Assembly (NCBI GenBank): GCA_016191525.1
Contig: JACPOK010000033.1
Span: 124,001-188,000, forward strand
DNA: 64,000 nucleotides
Reading direction: 5' to 3'
Source: Burkholderiales bacterium
Lineage (GTDB): Bacteria; Pseudomonadota; Gammaproteobacteria; Burkholderiales; Burkholderiaceae_C
Shown: piece after piece, positions 41,911 through 51,431 of the stretch
Position numbering within the stretch: position 1 is the stretch's first letter
How the letters are laid out: every line of letters begins with the position of its first letter
The notes under the pieces: generated by a model
The model's database searches: none
What the model saw: the letters and a program-made list of their open reading frames with translations, nothing else
What the model was told of the DNA's origin: nothing
Translations under genes and position numbers: made by a program

Positions 41911-42855
41911 ATGGCAACCGGTAAGCAGTATCCAGAGATGCAGGGCAACGCCGAATCATGGCGTGCGGACCATCAGGCCAAGACCCAGCTGAAACAGCAC
42001 AACAACGCGATCCACGAGGCGGCCGAAAAGCGCACGCGCGCGGGCGTGCTGGGCAGCGGCGACGCCACCAAGATCGAACTGGACCGGGTGGCCACATTGA
42101 TAGAGCAGGAATCGGGCTGCGTGCTGGTCAAGGCCAACAACAAGGACGAGGAAAGCGCGCTGCGCAAGCTCAAGGACGACCTGGAAGGCCATTGGCTCGA
42201 CCTGCGCGACCTGGCCCGCTGCACACTGGCGGCCACCGACGAAGTGCAGCTGGCCAAGGTGATCACCGTGTTGCGGCGCATCCTGGTCACCAGCGATGGC
42301 TTCAGCCTGGCAAAGGACGTGCACACCAAGGCCGCCGATGACCCGTGCGGCTACTCCGGCTACAACTTCGTCGTGCGTTTCGGCACCAAGAAGCCCGAGG
42401 TGGCCATTCCCCAGGTGCAGCACCCGGTGCAGCCCCTGCCCAACGGCAAGCTGATGCACGCGATGACCATGTCCGAGGACGACGTGTTCGCCCATCTGAG
42501 GAACCGGCCTGTCGTCGCCGACCCCGCCCACGTGGGCCGCTTCGGTGAAATCCAGGTGAACACCTACGCGATGATGTACGCGAAGATGAGCCAGAAGCAG
42601 TTTGAGTCGATGTTCGGCAAGGCCAAGTGGAACGAGCTGTTCAACCAGACCGGCATCCAGGGCGGCGTGGGCCACATCTTTTACGAAGTCTGGCGCGTGG
42701 ACAAGGGTTCGGACGCCGGCAAGGCCGTGGCCGAACTCAGCAAGCGCTACTACCGCCGCATGCGCATGGAAGATATTCGGCCGTCGAACCCTCCCGACCA
42801 GCTGAAAGGCGAGATCGACCAATTCTGCGAGACGCACAAGGGCGACGCGCACTGA
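41911..42855 (+). CDS. Hypothetical protein with RelA/SpoT-like nucleotidyltransferase pattern
   Basis: Protein of 314 residues. The middle part follows the order of (p)ppGpp synthetase-fold motifs: ESALRKLKDDLEG (81-93), LRDLARCTL with D100, PCGYSGYNFVVRF (145-157), and GEIQVNTYAMMYAKMS (212-227), where E213 would be the metal-binding glutamate of the EIQ motif. N- and C-terminal extensions are unfamiliar. If the fold is right it could make an alarmone or modify another target, as toxSAS enzymes do. It starts 36 bp after the HerA-like gene with an AAGGT site. The assignment is by eye and needs a profile search. Confidence 0.6.
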   Translation: MATGKQYPEMQGNAESWRADHQAKTQLKQHNNAIHEAAEKRTRAGVLGSGDATKIELDRVATLIEQESGCVLVKANNKDEESALRKLKDDLEGHWLDLRDLARCTLAATDEVQLAKVITVLRRILVTSDGFSLAKDVHTKAADDPCGYSGYNFVVRFGTKKPEVAIPQVQHPVQPLPNGKLMHAMTMSEDDVFAHLRNRPVVADPAHVGRFGEIQVNTYAMMYAKMSQKQFESMFGKAKWNELFNQTGIQGGVGHIFYEVWRVDKGSDAGKAVAELSKRYYRRMRMEDIRPSNPPDQLKGEIDQFCETHKGDAH

Positions 42856-42857
42856 TT

Positions 42858-42886
42858 CGTCATCCCCGCGAAGGCGGGACCCAGTG
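42858..42886 (+). repeat. CGCGAAGGCGGG palindrome, single copy
   Basis: CGTCATCCCCGCGAAGGCGG and the ending ACCCAGTG, 2 bp after the stop of the RelA/SpoT-like gene and 45 bp before the URC1-type gene. It may act as a transcript hairpin between the two genes. Confidence 0.85.
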
Positions 42887-42930
42887 CTCCCTCCACTGCT
42901 GTAAAGTGCCTTTTTTAAGGGCCGCAGCAA

Positions 42931-44184
<1,254 letters not shown>

Positions 44185-44212
44185 GCGCAGCGCAGAACCG
44201 CTTCAAGCAAGC

Positions 44213-44264
44213 GAAGGCCCCCTTGGGGGGCAGTGCAGCCGCCTTGGCGGCAAACGTGGGGGCC
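44213..44264. repeat. CCCCCTTGGGGGGC-type repeat
   Basis: A GC-rich element with AAGGCCCCCTTGGGGGG and CGTGGGGGCC at its ends, in the gap between the URC1-type gene and urc4. I have seen similar GGCCCCCTTGGGGGGCAG sequences between genes in Burkholderiales, so it is listed as a probable dispersed repeat. It abuts copy F of the 54-bp element. Confidence 0.55.
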
Positions 44265-44266
44265 AC

Positions 44267-45538
44267 ATGCTTGCTACAGAATTTGTAGCGCCCCACGCAC
44301 AGGGGGAGCGCGCTGCGGGCCTTTTGCGCTCTACAAATGCAGTGCGGGAACGCTCCGCGCAGCTGCTGGCGCGAGCCCGCAACGGCGAATCAAGCTGGTT
44401 CACCGTGGATGACGGCAAGCTGCCCGAAGCCGCGCGCGAAGTGGCTGCCGTCACTCGCCAGCGCTACCCCAATTTGAAGATTCCCTTCCACAGCCGCTGG
44501 CGCCATTTCGAGGCCGGCGGCGTGGACCGCAAGGCCCTGCTCGACGCGCAGCTGAAAGGCCTGGACCACGCGCAGCACGCGCACGCGTGGATCGACCTCA
44601 CCGTGGTCAGCGTGCTGCTGGACGCGGGCGCGGGCGACAGCTGGAAGTACACCGAGCCGGCCAGCGGCCAGACCTTCACCCGCTCTGAAGGCCTGGGCGT
44701 GGCCAGCTTCCATGCCTTCATGGCCGGCCTGTTTTCCAGCGACAAGAGCCGCCCGCTGCAGGTGGACGCTGCCGGCCTGCGCGGCCTGGTGGCCGATCAC
44801 CTGGCCTCGGCCTTCCAGGTGGGCCCCAACAACCCGCTGGTGGGGCTGGAAGGCCGCGTGGTGCTGCTGCGCCGCCTGGGCGAGGCCATGAGCGAGCAGC
44901 CCGAAGTGTTCGGCGACGAAGTGCAGCGCCCCGGTGGCCTGTTCGACATGCTGGTCAGCCCGCTGGGCCCCGACAAGCCGCCCACCGCCGACATCGCCGC
45001 GCACGACATCCTCTCGCAGCTGCTGGAGTCGCTCTCGGGCATCTGGCCCGCCAACAACAGCATCCACGGCGTGCCGGTGGGCGACTGCTGGCGCCACCCG
45101 GCCGTCAAGGGCGAAGGCCAGTCGGACGGCTGGATTCCCTTCCACAAGCTGTCGCAGTGGCTCACCTATTCGCTGCTGGAACCGTTCGAGTGGGCGGGCG
45201 TGAAGGTGCGTGGGCTGGATGCGCTGACCGCCCTGCCCGAATACCGCAACGGCGGCCTGCTGCTGGACAGCGGCGTACTGCGCCTGAAGAACGAAGACAT
45301 GGCCGTGCCCACCTGGCGGCCCGGCGACGAAATCATCGTGGAGTGGCGCGCGCTGACAGTCGCCCTGCTGGACGAGCTGGCACGCGGCGTGCGTGGAGAA
45401 CTCAAGCTTGATGAATCCCATCTGCCCCTGGCCTGCGTACTGGAAGGCGGCACCTGGGCCGCCGGCCGCGCGCTGGCCAAGCAGCTTCGCAACGGCCTGC
45501 CTCCATTGAAAGTTGCCAGTGATGGCACAGTATTTTGA
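44267..45538 (+). CDS. DUF1688 family protein (URC4)
   Basis: Protein of 423 residues of the DUF1688 family, which includes yeast Urc4, required for uracil catabolism by the URC pathway; the reaction is not known. Conserved blocks include FHSRWRHFEAGGVDR, DLTVVSVLLDAGAGDSWKY, RSEGLGVASFHAF and DGWIPFHKLSQWLTYSLLEP. Residues 1-20 (MLATEFVAPHAQGERAAGLL) are encoded by a dispersed palindromic element, which supplies the start codon; homology to the family probably begins at RSTNAVRERSAQLL, where a TTG could have been the ancestral start. It follows urc1 by about 80 bp. Confidence 0.88.
   Translation: MLATEFVAPHAQGERAAGLLRSTNAVRERSAQLLARARNGESSWFTVDDGKLPEAAREVAAVTRQRYPNLKIPFHSRWRHFEAGGVDRKALLDAQLKGLDHAQHAHAWIDLTVVSVLLDAGAGDSWKYTEPASGQTFTRSEGLGVASFHAFMAGLFSSDKSRPLQVDAAGLRGLVADHLASAFQVGPNNPLVGLEGRVVLLRRLGEAMSEQPEVFGDEVQRPGGLFDMLVSPLGPDKPPTADIAAHDILSQLLESLSGIWPANNSIHGVPVGDCWRHPAVKGEGQSDGWIPFHKLSQWLTYSLLEPFEWAGVKVRGLDALTALPEYRNGGLLLDSGVLRLKNEDMAVPTWRPGDEIIVEWRALTVALLDELARGVRGELKLDESHLPLACVLEGGTWAAGRALAKQLRNGLPPLKVASDGTVF
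44273..44325 (+). repeat. Dispersed GCTAY-N7-RTAGC element, copy F, at the start of urc4
   Basis: 53 bp: GCTAC, seven bases, GTAGC, then GCCCCACGCACAGGGGG, a GCGCGCTGCGGGCC arm and TTTT. It begins two codons inside urc4, sense and in frame, in the same frame as copies C, D and E. Confidence 0.85.
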
Positions 45539-45548
45539 AGAAACATGC

Positions 45549-45622
45549 CGTCATCCCCGCGAAGGCGGGGACCCAGTGCTTCCGTTTAGGCGCCCTGGAT
45601 TCCCGCCTTCGCGGGAATGACG
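45549..45622. repeat. Inverted pair of CGCGAAGGCGGG palindromes
   Basis: CGTCATCCCCGCGAAGGCGG (from 45549) and its inverse ending GGGAATGACG at 45622, separated by about 20 bp. The pair fills the gap between urc4 and upp. Confidence 0.85.
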
Positions 45623-45639
45623 AATAAAAAAGGAAAAAA

Positions 45640-46269
<630 letters not shown>

Positions 46270-46275
46270 CCGGCT

Positions 46276-46329
46276 GTCATCCCGGGCCCGACCCGGGATC
46301 CATGGATTGCGGGTCGAGCCCGCAATGAC
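46276..46329. repeat. Palindromic repeat pair (CCCGGG / GCGGG-CCCGC type)
   Basis: Two adjacent hairpins: ATCCCGGGCCCGACCCGGGA and ATTGCGGGTCGAGCCCGCAA, bounded by GTCAT and ATGAC. It is 7 bp after the upp stop and could end its transcript, though no U run follows. Confidence 0.75.
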
Positions 46330-46352
46330 AACGCCCACTAGACTCGCCCGAA

Positions 46353-47519
46353 ATGCGAAAAATCCTGTTCATTGCCGCCCTCGCCTGCACTCAGGCCCTC
46401 GCCGCTCCCTTCACCCCCAAATCCGACAGCGAAATCGTCGATCGACTGCCCGCGCGGGCCAGCGACCCCGAGGTGCGGCGCGTGGAGTCGCTGCGCAAGC
46501 AACTCGCCGCCAACCCCAACGACGCAAAGCTGCGCGTGGAAATCGCGCGCCGCTATTTCGAGATGGCCATGGCCCAGGGCGATCCGCGCTACATCGGCTA
46601 TGCGCAGGCCACCATTACTCCGCTGGCCACAGCCACGCAAGACAACGCCGGTTACTGGCTGGTGCGCGGCCAGCTGGAGCAATACAGCCACAGCTTTGAG
46701 CCCGCCCTGGCCAGCCTGGAGCGCGCCGCCAAGGCCGATACCAAAGACGCACAGCCGCTGGCCTGGCGCGCCGCCATCTTCATGGTGCAGGCGCGCTACC
46801 CCGAGGCGCTGGCCGAATGCGCCCGCCTCACGCCGCTGACGCAGACCCTCTTCGGCGCAGGCTGCAGCGCCTATGTGGAAGCCACCACGGGCCAGCTGCA
46901 AGCCGCCTACGACAAGCTGCTGGCCGCGCGCGCAGCCGCCACCACATCGCCGCCCGAGCTGCTGCTGTGGGCCGACACGCGCCTGGCCGAAATGGCCGTG
47001 CGCCTGCAACAACCCGACGCGGCCGAAAAGCATTTCAAACAAGCGTTGGGCCAGGGCATCACCGACCAGTTTTTGCTGGGCGCGTGGGCCGACTTTCTGC
47101 TGGAGCGCAATCGCCCTGCCGAAGTGATCAAGCTGCTGGCCGACTGGGAGCGCTCCGACGTGTTGCTGCTGCGCCTGGCGCTGGCCGGCAAGGCAACGAA
47201 GGACGGCAAAGCCGGCGACTGGGCCGCGCAACTGAAAGACCGCTTTGACGCCGCCGCCCAGCGCGGCGACCGCCTGCACGAGCAGGAAGCCGCCCGCTTT
47301 GAGCTGGATGTGCAGGGCGAGCCGAAGAAGGCGCTGGAATTCGCCGCCCGCAACTACACCGTGCAGAAGGAGCCGCGCGACGCCGAGATATTGATGCGCG
47401 CCGCCCTCGCCGCCAAGGATGCCAAGGCCGCCCAGCCTGCGCTCGACTGGCTGCGCGCCAGCAAATACGAAGACGCGCGTCTGGCCAAGCTGGCCGAGCA
47501 ACTGGGGGCCACGCGATGA
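46353..47519 (+). CDS. TPR-repeat periplasmic protein
   Basis: Protein of 388 residues with an N-terminal signal peptide (MRKILFIAALACTQALAAP). The rest is helical with tetratricopeptide-like repeats, for example YWLVRGQLEQYSHSFEPALASLERAA and EMAVRLQQPDAAEKHFKQAL. It probably serves as a protein-interaction scaffold in the periplasm. Its stop overlaps the HupE/UreJ gene by ATGA, so the two proteins are likely made together and may act together. No closer function is visible. Confidence 0.82.
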   Translation: MRKILFIAALACTQALAAPFTPKSDSEIVDRLPARASDPEVRRVESLRKQLAANPNDAKLRVEIARRYFEMAMAQGDPRYIGYAQATITPLATATQDNAGYWLVRGQLEQYSHSFEPALASLERAAKADTKDAQPLAWRAAIFMVQARYPEALAECARLTPLTQTLFGAGCSAYVEATTGQLQAAYDKLLAARAAATTSPPELLLWADTRLAEMAVRLQQPDAAEKHFKQALGQGITDQFLLGAWADFLLERNRPAEVIKLLADWERSDVLLLRLALAGKATKDGKAGDWAAQLKDRFDAAAQRGDRLHEQEAARFELDVQGEPKKALEFAARNYTVQKEPRDAEILMRAALAAKDAKAAQPALDWLRASKYEDARLAKLAEQLGATR

Positions 47520-48664
47520 GGTATCCGTTCGGGCTGAGCCTGTCGAAGCCTTTGCTGGCCTTCGCCGCCCTGCTGCTGGCCACCGCCGCCCACGCGCACA
47601 AGCCCAGCGACAGCTACCTGACGATGCGCGCCACCGAGGGCGGCACCGACATCACCGTGCGCTGGGACATCGCCCTGCGCGACCTGGACTATGTGCTGCA
47701 GCTGGACCGCGACAACAACGGCGAGCTGACCTGGGGCGAGGTGCGCCAGCGCGAAGCCGAGATCACCAAATACACCACCGAGCGGCTGGCGCTGGCCGCC
47801 GCCGGCAAGCCCTGCGGCTGGGACGCCGCCGCCCCGCTGCAGCTGGACCACCACAGCGACGGCACCTACGCCGTGCTGAGCCTGGTGGCGCACTGCCCGG
47901 GCCTGGAGACCGGCCTGAAGGCCAAATACATCCTGTTCGCCGACGTGGACCCCACGCACCGCGGCCTGGTGCAGTGGATCGCGCCGGGTGGCATCGCCGC
48001 GCAAGCGCTGATCTTCGGCACCGATACGGCCGAACAAGCCCTCGCGCTGCAGCCGGCCAGCGCCTGGGTCACGCTGAAGCAATACATCGTGGACGGCGTG
48101 TGGCACATCTGGATCGGCTACGACCACATCCTGTTTTTGCTGTCGCTGCTGCTGCCCGCCGTGCTGGTGCGGAAGGACGGCGTGTGGACCGGCGCGAGCA
48201 GTTTTCGGGGCGCATTGGTCGAGGTGCTGAAGGTCGTCACCGCCTTCACCCTGGCCCACTCCATCACGCTCAGCCTGGCCGCGCTGGGCATCATCAGCCT
48301 GCCCTCGCGGCTGGTGGAATCGGCCATCGCCGCATCCGTCGTGTTCGCCGCGCTGAACAACTTGCGCGGCACCATCGAATCCAAGCGCTGGGTGATGGCC
48401 TTCGCCTTCGGCCTGATCCACGGCTTCGGCTTTGCATCCGTGCTGGCCGACCTGGGCCTGCCCCAGGGCGCGCTGGTGCTGGCGCTGGTGGGCTTTAACG
48501 CCGGCGTTGAAATCGGCCAGCTCGCCATCGTCGCCGTCTTCCTGCCCGTGGCGTTTGCGCTGCGCGGCACCAAGTTCTATCGGGTGGGCGTTCTGAAAGC
48601 CGGCTCAGTGCTGGTGGCCATCCTGGCCGGCTGGTGGCTGCTGCAGCGCATGTTTGATCTGTAG
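47516..48664 (+). CDS. HupE/UreJ family membrane protein with periplasmic EF-hand-like N-terminus
   Basis: Protein of 382 residues. After the signal region comes a soluble part with an EF-hand-like loop (LDRDNNGELTWGEV near 66-79). The C-terminal half has about seven membrane segments with the HupE/UreJ_2 blocks GVWHIWIGYDHILFLL, VLKVVTAFTLAHSITLSLA and GLIHGFGFASVLADLGLP; conserved histidines suggest metal (nickel or cobalt) handling. Residues 2-12 (RYPFGLSLSKP) are encoded by a separate widespread repeat (TTCGGGCTGAGCCTGTCGAA), so the native signal peptide probably starts at LLAFAALLLATAAHA. Coupled to the TPR gene. Confidence 0.82.
   Translation: MRYPFGLSLSKPLLAFAALLLATAAHAHKPSDSYLTMRATEGGTDITVRWDIALRDLDYVLQLDRDNNGELTWGEVRQREAEITKYTTERLALAAAGKPCGWDAAAPLQLDHHSDGTYAVLSLVAHCPGLETGLKAKYILFADVDPTHRGLVQWIAPGGIAAQALIFGTDTAEQALALQPASAWVTLKQYIVDGVWHIWIGYDHILFLLSLLLPAVLVRKDGVWTGASSFRGALVEVLKVVTAFTLAHSITLSLAALGIISLPSRLVESAIAASVVFAALNNLRGTIESKRWVMAFAFGLIHGFGFASVLADLGLPQGALVLALVGFNAGVEIGQLAIVAVFLPVAFALRGTKFYRVGVLKAGSVLVAILAGWWLLQRMFDL
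47525..47550. repeat. TTCGGGCTGAGCCTGTCGAA repeat at the start of the HupE/UreJ gene
   Basis: CGTTCGGGCTGAGCCTGTCG and flanking bases match a short palindromic element that is common between genes in many proteobacteria (its inverse reads CTTCGACAGGCTCAGCCC). Here it lies inside the coding region and encodes PFGLSLSKP. Confidence 0.7.
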
Positions 48665-48674
48665 TTTTCAGAGG

Positions 48675-48729
48675 AAAAAAGGCCTGTGAGGCGCGCCAGC
48701 CGTGCTTGGGCAGCTATTCAAATGATAGC
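48675..48729 (-). repeat. Dispersed GCTAY-N7-RTAGC element, copy G, intergenic
   Basis: 55 bp on the minus strand: GCTAT, seven bases, ATAGC, TGCCCAAGCACGGC, a GGCGCGCC arm, AGGCC and a T run. It lies between the HupE/UreJ gene and the deaminase gene. It is close to the consensus and is the best reference copy in the window. Confidence 0.85.
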
Positions 48730-48744
48730 AAACCGCCTAAACTT

Positions 48745-48814
48745 GTCATCCCGGGCTTGACCCGGGATCCACCTTGGCGTGTCACCGTGGATGCCGGATC
48801 AAGTCCGGCATGAC
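48745..48814. repeat. Palindromic repeat pair (CCCGGG / CCGGATCAAGTCCGG type)
   Basis: Two hairpins, ATCCCGGGCTTGACCCGGGA and TGCCGGATCAAGTCCGGCA, bounded by GTCAT and ATGAC, ending about 30 bp before the deaminase start. Related in form to the pair at 46276. Confidence 0.75.
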
Positions 48815-48844
48815 AACGATTGTTTGGCGCATGACAATGTGCCC

Positions 48845-50116
48845 ATGCTCGACCTCCTCATCACCAACGCCACCCTCCCCGACGGCCGCACCAACATGTC
48901 CGTCGCCGTGCAGGCCGGCAAGATCACCGAAGTCACGCCCGGCCTGCAGGCGCCGGCGCATGAAACGGTGGACGCCCGGGGCTACCTGCTGACGCCGCCT
49001 TTTTGCGACCCGCACTTTCACATGGACGCCACCCTCAGCTACGGCCTGCCGCGCGTGAACGAAAGCGGCACGCTGCTGGAGGGCATTGCGCTGTGGGGCG
49101 AGCTGAAACCGCTGCTGAAGGCCGACGACATCATCCAGCGCGCGCTGACGTATTGCGACTGGGCCGTGGCCCGCGGGCTGCTGGCCATCCGCAGCCATGT
49201 GGACACCAGCGACCCCCGCCTGCTGGCCGTGGACGCGCTGCTGCAGGTGAAGAAGCAGGTGGCGCCGTACCTCGATCTGCAGCTGGTCGCCTTTCCGCAA
49301 GACGGCGTGCTGCGAACCCCTGGCGGCATCGACAACATGGCCCGCGCGCTGGACAAGGGCGTGGACATCGTGGGCGGCATACCGCACTTCGAACGCACCA
49401 TGGCTGAGGGCGCCGCCAGCGTGAAGCTGCTGTGCGAGATGGCGGCCGAGCGCGGCAAGCTGGTCGACATGCACTGCGACGAGAGCGACGACCCGCTCAG
49501 CCGCCACATCGAGACGCTGGCCTTTGAAACCCAGCGCCTGAGCCTGCAGGGCCGCGTGACCGGCAGCCACTGCACCTCCATGCACAGCATGGACAACTAC
49601 TACGTGAGCAAGCTGATCCCGTTGATCGCCGAAAGCGGCGTGAGCATCATCGCCAACCCGCTGATCAACATCACCCTGCAGGGCCGGCACGACAGCTACC
49701 CCAAGCGCCGTGGCATGACCCGCGTGCCCGAGCTGATGGCCGGCGGCGTGACTGTCGCTTTCGGCCACGACTGCGTGATGGACCCCTGGTACGGCTTGGG
49801 GCAGGCGGACATGCTGGAAGTGGCGCACATGGGCCTGCACGTGGCCCAGATGACCAGCCAGCAAGGCATCCGCAACTGCTTTGACGCTGTGACGGTGCAC
49901 GCGGCCAAGGTGATGCACCTGCAGGGCTATGGCATCGCGCCGGGGTGCGACGCGAGTTTTGTGCTGCTGCAGGCGCGTGACAGCATCGAGGCGATACGGC
50001 TAAGGGCCACGCGGCTGCAGGTGTTCAGCCGCGGCAAGCGGCTTGCACAGACGCCGCACGCCATCGCATCGCTCAGCCTCCCGGGCCGCCCGCCCGAGAC
50101 CTCGCTACAACCCTGA
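48845..50116 (+). CDS. Cytosine deaminase-like amidohydrolase
   Basis: Metal-dependent amidohydrolase of 423 residues, close in pattern to CodA, which converts cytosine to uracil. Metal ligands are H57 and H59 (DPHFHMDATLS), and the later His and Asp in DMHCDESDD, GSHCTSMHSM and FGHDCVMDPWY. ATG 48845 is chosen because it starts directly at LDLLITNATLPDGR; upstream in-frame codons lie in a palindromic repeat. Production of uracil would feed the nearby urc1-urc4-upp genes. Related deaminases act on other rings, so the substrate is inferred. Confidence 0.88.
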   Translation: MLDLLITNATLPDGRTNMSVAVQAGKITEVTPGLQAPAHETVDARGYLLTPPFCDPHFHMDATLSYGLPRVNESGTLLEGIALWGELKPLLKADDIIQRALTYCDWAVARGLLAIRSHVDTSDPRLLAVDALLQVKKQVAPYLDLQLVAFPQDGVLRTPGGIDNMARALDKGVDIVGGIPHFERTMAEGAASVKLLCEMAAERGKLVDMHCDESDDPLSRHIETLAFETQRLSLQGRVTGSHCTSMHSMDNYYVSKLIPLIAESGVSIIANPLINITLQGRHDSYPKRRGMTRVPELMAGGVTVAFGHDCVMDPWYGLGQADMLEVAHMGLHVAQMTSQQGIRNCFDAVTVHAAKVMHLQGYGIAPGCDASFVLLQARDSIEAIRLRATRLQVFSRGKRLAQTPHAIASLSLPGRPPETSLQP

Positions 50117-50125
50117 GCCGGCGAT

Positions 50126-50148
50126 GCCTTAAGCATTTGACTTAAGGC
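50126..50148. other. Perfect 8-bp stem-loop after the deaminase gene
   Basis: GCCTTAAG and CTTAAGGC with a 7-base loop, 10 bp after the deaminase stop. It could be a terminator hairpin, although only a short T-containing stretch follows (AAATTTCTCC), or an operator for the next gene. Confidence 0.4.
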
Positions 50149-50219
50149 GCGGGGCAAATTTCTCCTAAGGGCGGCAGTTCGGCACGGCGCACATTGGGCT
50201 CACCCCAGAAGGTAACCAA

Positions 50220-50591
50220 ATGTTCGACAACCCCTCACCGGAGCTGACCACCATGGAACTGATCACAGGCCCCATCTGCGGCTTTCATCTTGCGTGCTAC
50301 ACAGTAAGCGTGTCTGAGGGCGTCTTCGCGTACGCGAAGGTCTGTAAGCAGCGCCCCGAAAGCGTCTGGGCGGCGGACACTTCGGTCAGCAAGGTGGCCG
50401 CCGGGCCTTTCGAGCACGAAGATGCGGCCCTTGCCGCAGTCACCGAGAAAACAAGAGCCAAGCTGGAAGAAGGCCTCAAGCAATACACGCTGAGCCGGCT
50501 GCTGCGCGGCTTGGTGCTGAGCGGCACACACGCGCCGCAAGGTGCCTGGACGGCGTCGAACCCGTTTGCGGCTGAAGCTCAAACCCAGTAA
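50220..50591 (+). CDS. Hypothetical protein
   Basis: Protein of 123 residues, starting MFDNPSPELTTMELITGPI, with AAGG upstream of the ATG. The middle contains VSKVAAGPFEHEDAALAAVTEKTRAKLEEGL, which suggests a small alpha/beta fold with a helix near the C-terminus. No signal peptide, membrane segment or recognised family. It lies between the deaminase gene and a convergent small lipoprotein gene. Confidence 0.6.
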   Translation: MFDNPSPELTTMELITGPICGFHLACYTVSVSEGVFAYAKVCKQRPESVWAADTSVSKVAAGPFEHEDAALAAVTEKTRAKLEEGLKQYTLSRLLRGLVLSGTHAPQGAWTASNPFAAEAQTQ

Positions 50592-50611
50592 CGCCAAACC
50601 TAAACGGCACC

Positions 50612-50686
50612 GGCCCGCAACGCGCGCCAGTATTGGCTTGCAGGCCCAATGGCTCTGCAAGCCGCACCAGGAGCGCGTCGCGGGCC
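50612..50686. terminator. Nested palindrome between convergent genes, possible bidirectional terminator
   Basis: Outer arms GGCCCGCAACGCGC (50612-50625) and GCGCGTCGCGGGCC (50673-50686) pair with one mismatch. Inside them, GGCTTGCAG (50635-50643) and CTGCAAGCC (50655-50663) pair perfectly. A CCTTTTC stretch follows on the plus strand. The position between convergent stops suggests a terminator, but the size of the structure is unusual. Confidence 0.4.
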
Positions 50687-50710
50687 TATGCCCTTTTCAG
50701 AGCAGCGCGC

Positions 50711-50947
50711 TTAGTGCCAGCGCGAGTCGTACGGATAGCGGTCGACGTTGTTGGCGTAGCCGTCGCCGTCGCTATCAAGCAAGGCCCAGTCAGTCGTCGT
50801 CACCACGGCCGGGCCGGCGCCCAGCACCACCGCATTGGTCGGCGCAACGTAGGAAACGGGCGGCGACATGACCTCCACCGGCCGGTAGACCGTGCAGGCG
50901 GAAAGCACGGCAGCGCTCAAGGGAACAAGTAGGTAATACGCTTTCAT
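50711..50947 (-). CDS. Small predicted lipoprotein with EF-hand-like loop
   Basis: Protein of 78 residues. A signal peptide with lipobox LSAC ends near residue 18. The C-terminus has DSDGDGYANNVDRYPYDSRWH, whose DxDxDG core resembles calcium-binding loops of thrombospondin type 3 or EF-hand type. AGGAG lies 6 bp before the ATG. No neighbour on the same strand; function unknown. Confidence 0.72.
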   Translation of the reverse strand: MKAYYLLVPLSAAVLSACTVYRPVEVMSPPVSYVAPTNAVVLGAGPAVVTTTDWALLDSDGDGYANNVDRYPYDSRWH

Positions 50948-51083
50948 GAGTAACTCCTGGCCCGCGCGGGTGCGCGAGATGTGAAGCCAGTGTGGGCCGA
51001 TGGTGTTGCGGTGGAATCGGCGGGGTCTGAAAGTGGCGAGAGGGAAGGCCTACACGGGTGATGGTCGCCAAGGTCGCTGTGCG

Positions 51084-51336
51084 TGGCCAGCACGACACCT
51101 ACCGAAGCGCCGCGGCATGACACGCGTGCCCCAGCATATGGACAGCGGCGTGAACGTCACATTCGGCCACGACTACGTTATGGACCCCTGGTACGGCTAT
51201 GGCATCGCGGCGGGGTGCGACCCGAGTTTGTGCTGCTGCAGGCGCGGGATGTGATTGAGGCGATTCGGTTGCGGGCGACCCGCTGAGGGCTTGGAGGAAG
51301 GGCGCGCTGCTGGCCAAAACGCCGGACCAAGTTTTA
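51084..51336 (+). pseudogene. Decayed fragment of a cytosine deaminase-like gene
   Basis: The only recognisable content of the 484-bp gap at 50948-51431. It matches the deaminase gene at 48845: KRRGMTRVP ... [17 protein letters not shown] corresponds to its residues near 285-315, then about 130 bp are missing and the match resumes at [10 protein letters not shown], shifts frame near 51225 (one T lost from the TTTT run), and continues as [19 protein letters not shown], then GALLAKTP. No complete reading frame exists. It is likely a remnant of a second, diverged paralog rather than a fresh tandem copy. Confidence 0.85.
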
Positions 51337-51431
51337 GAACTCAACGTCAGCCGACGAGCGGCTACCGAAACCTATGCGCGTTGAGCATGACACGTCCGTC
51401 TGGAAAATGCGCCAAGGCCGGCGTATGTTAG

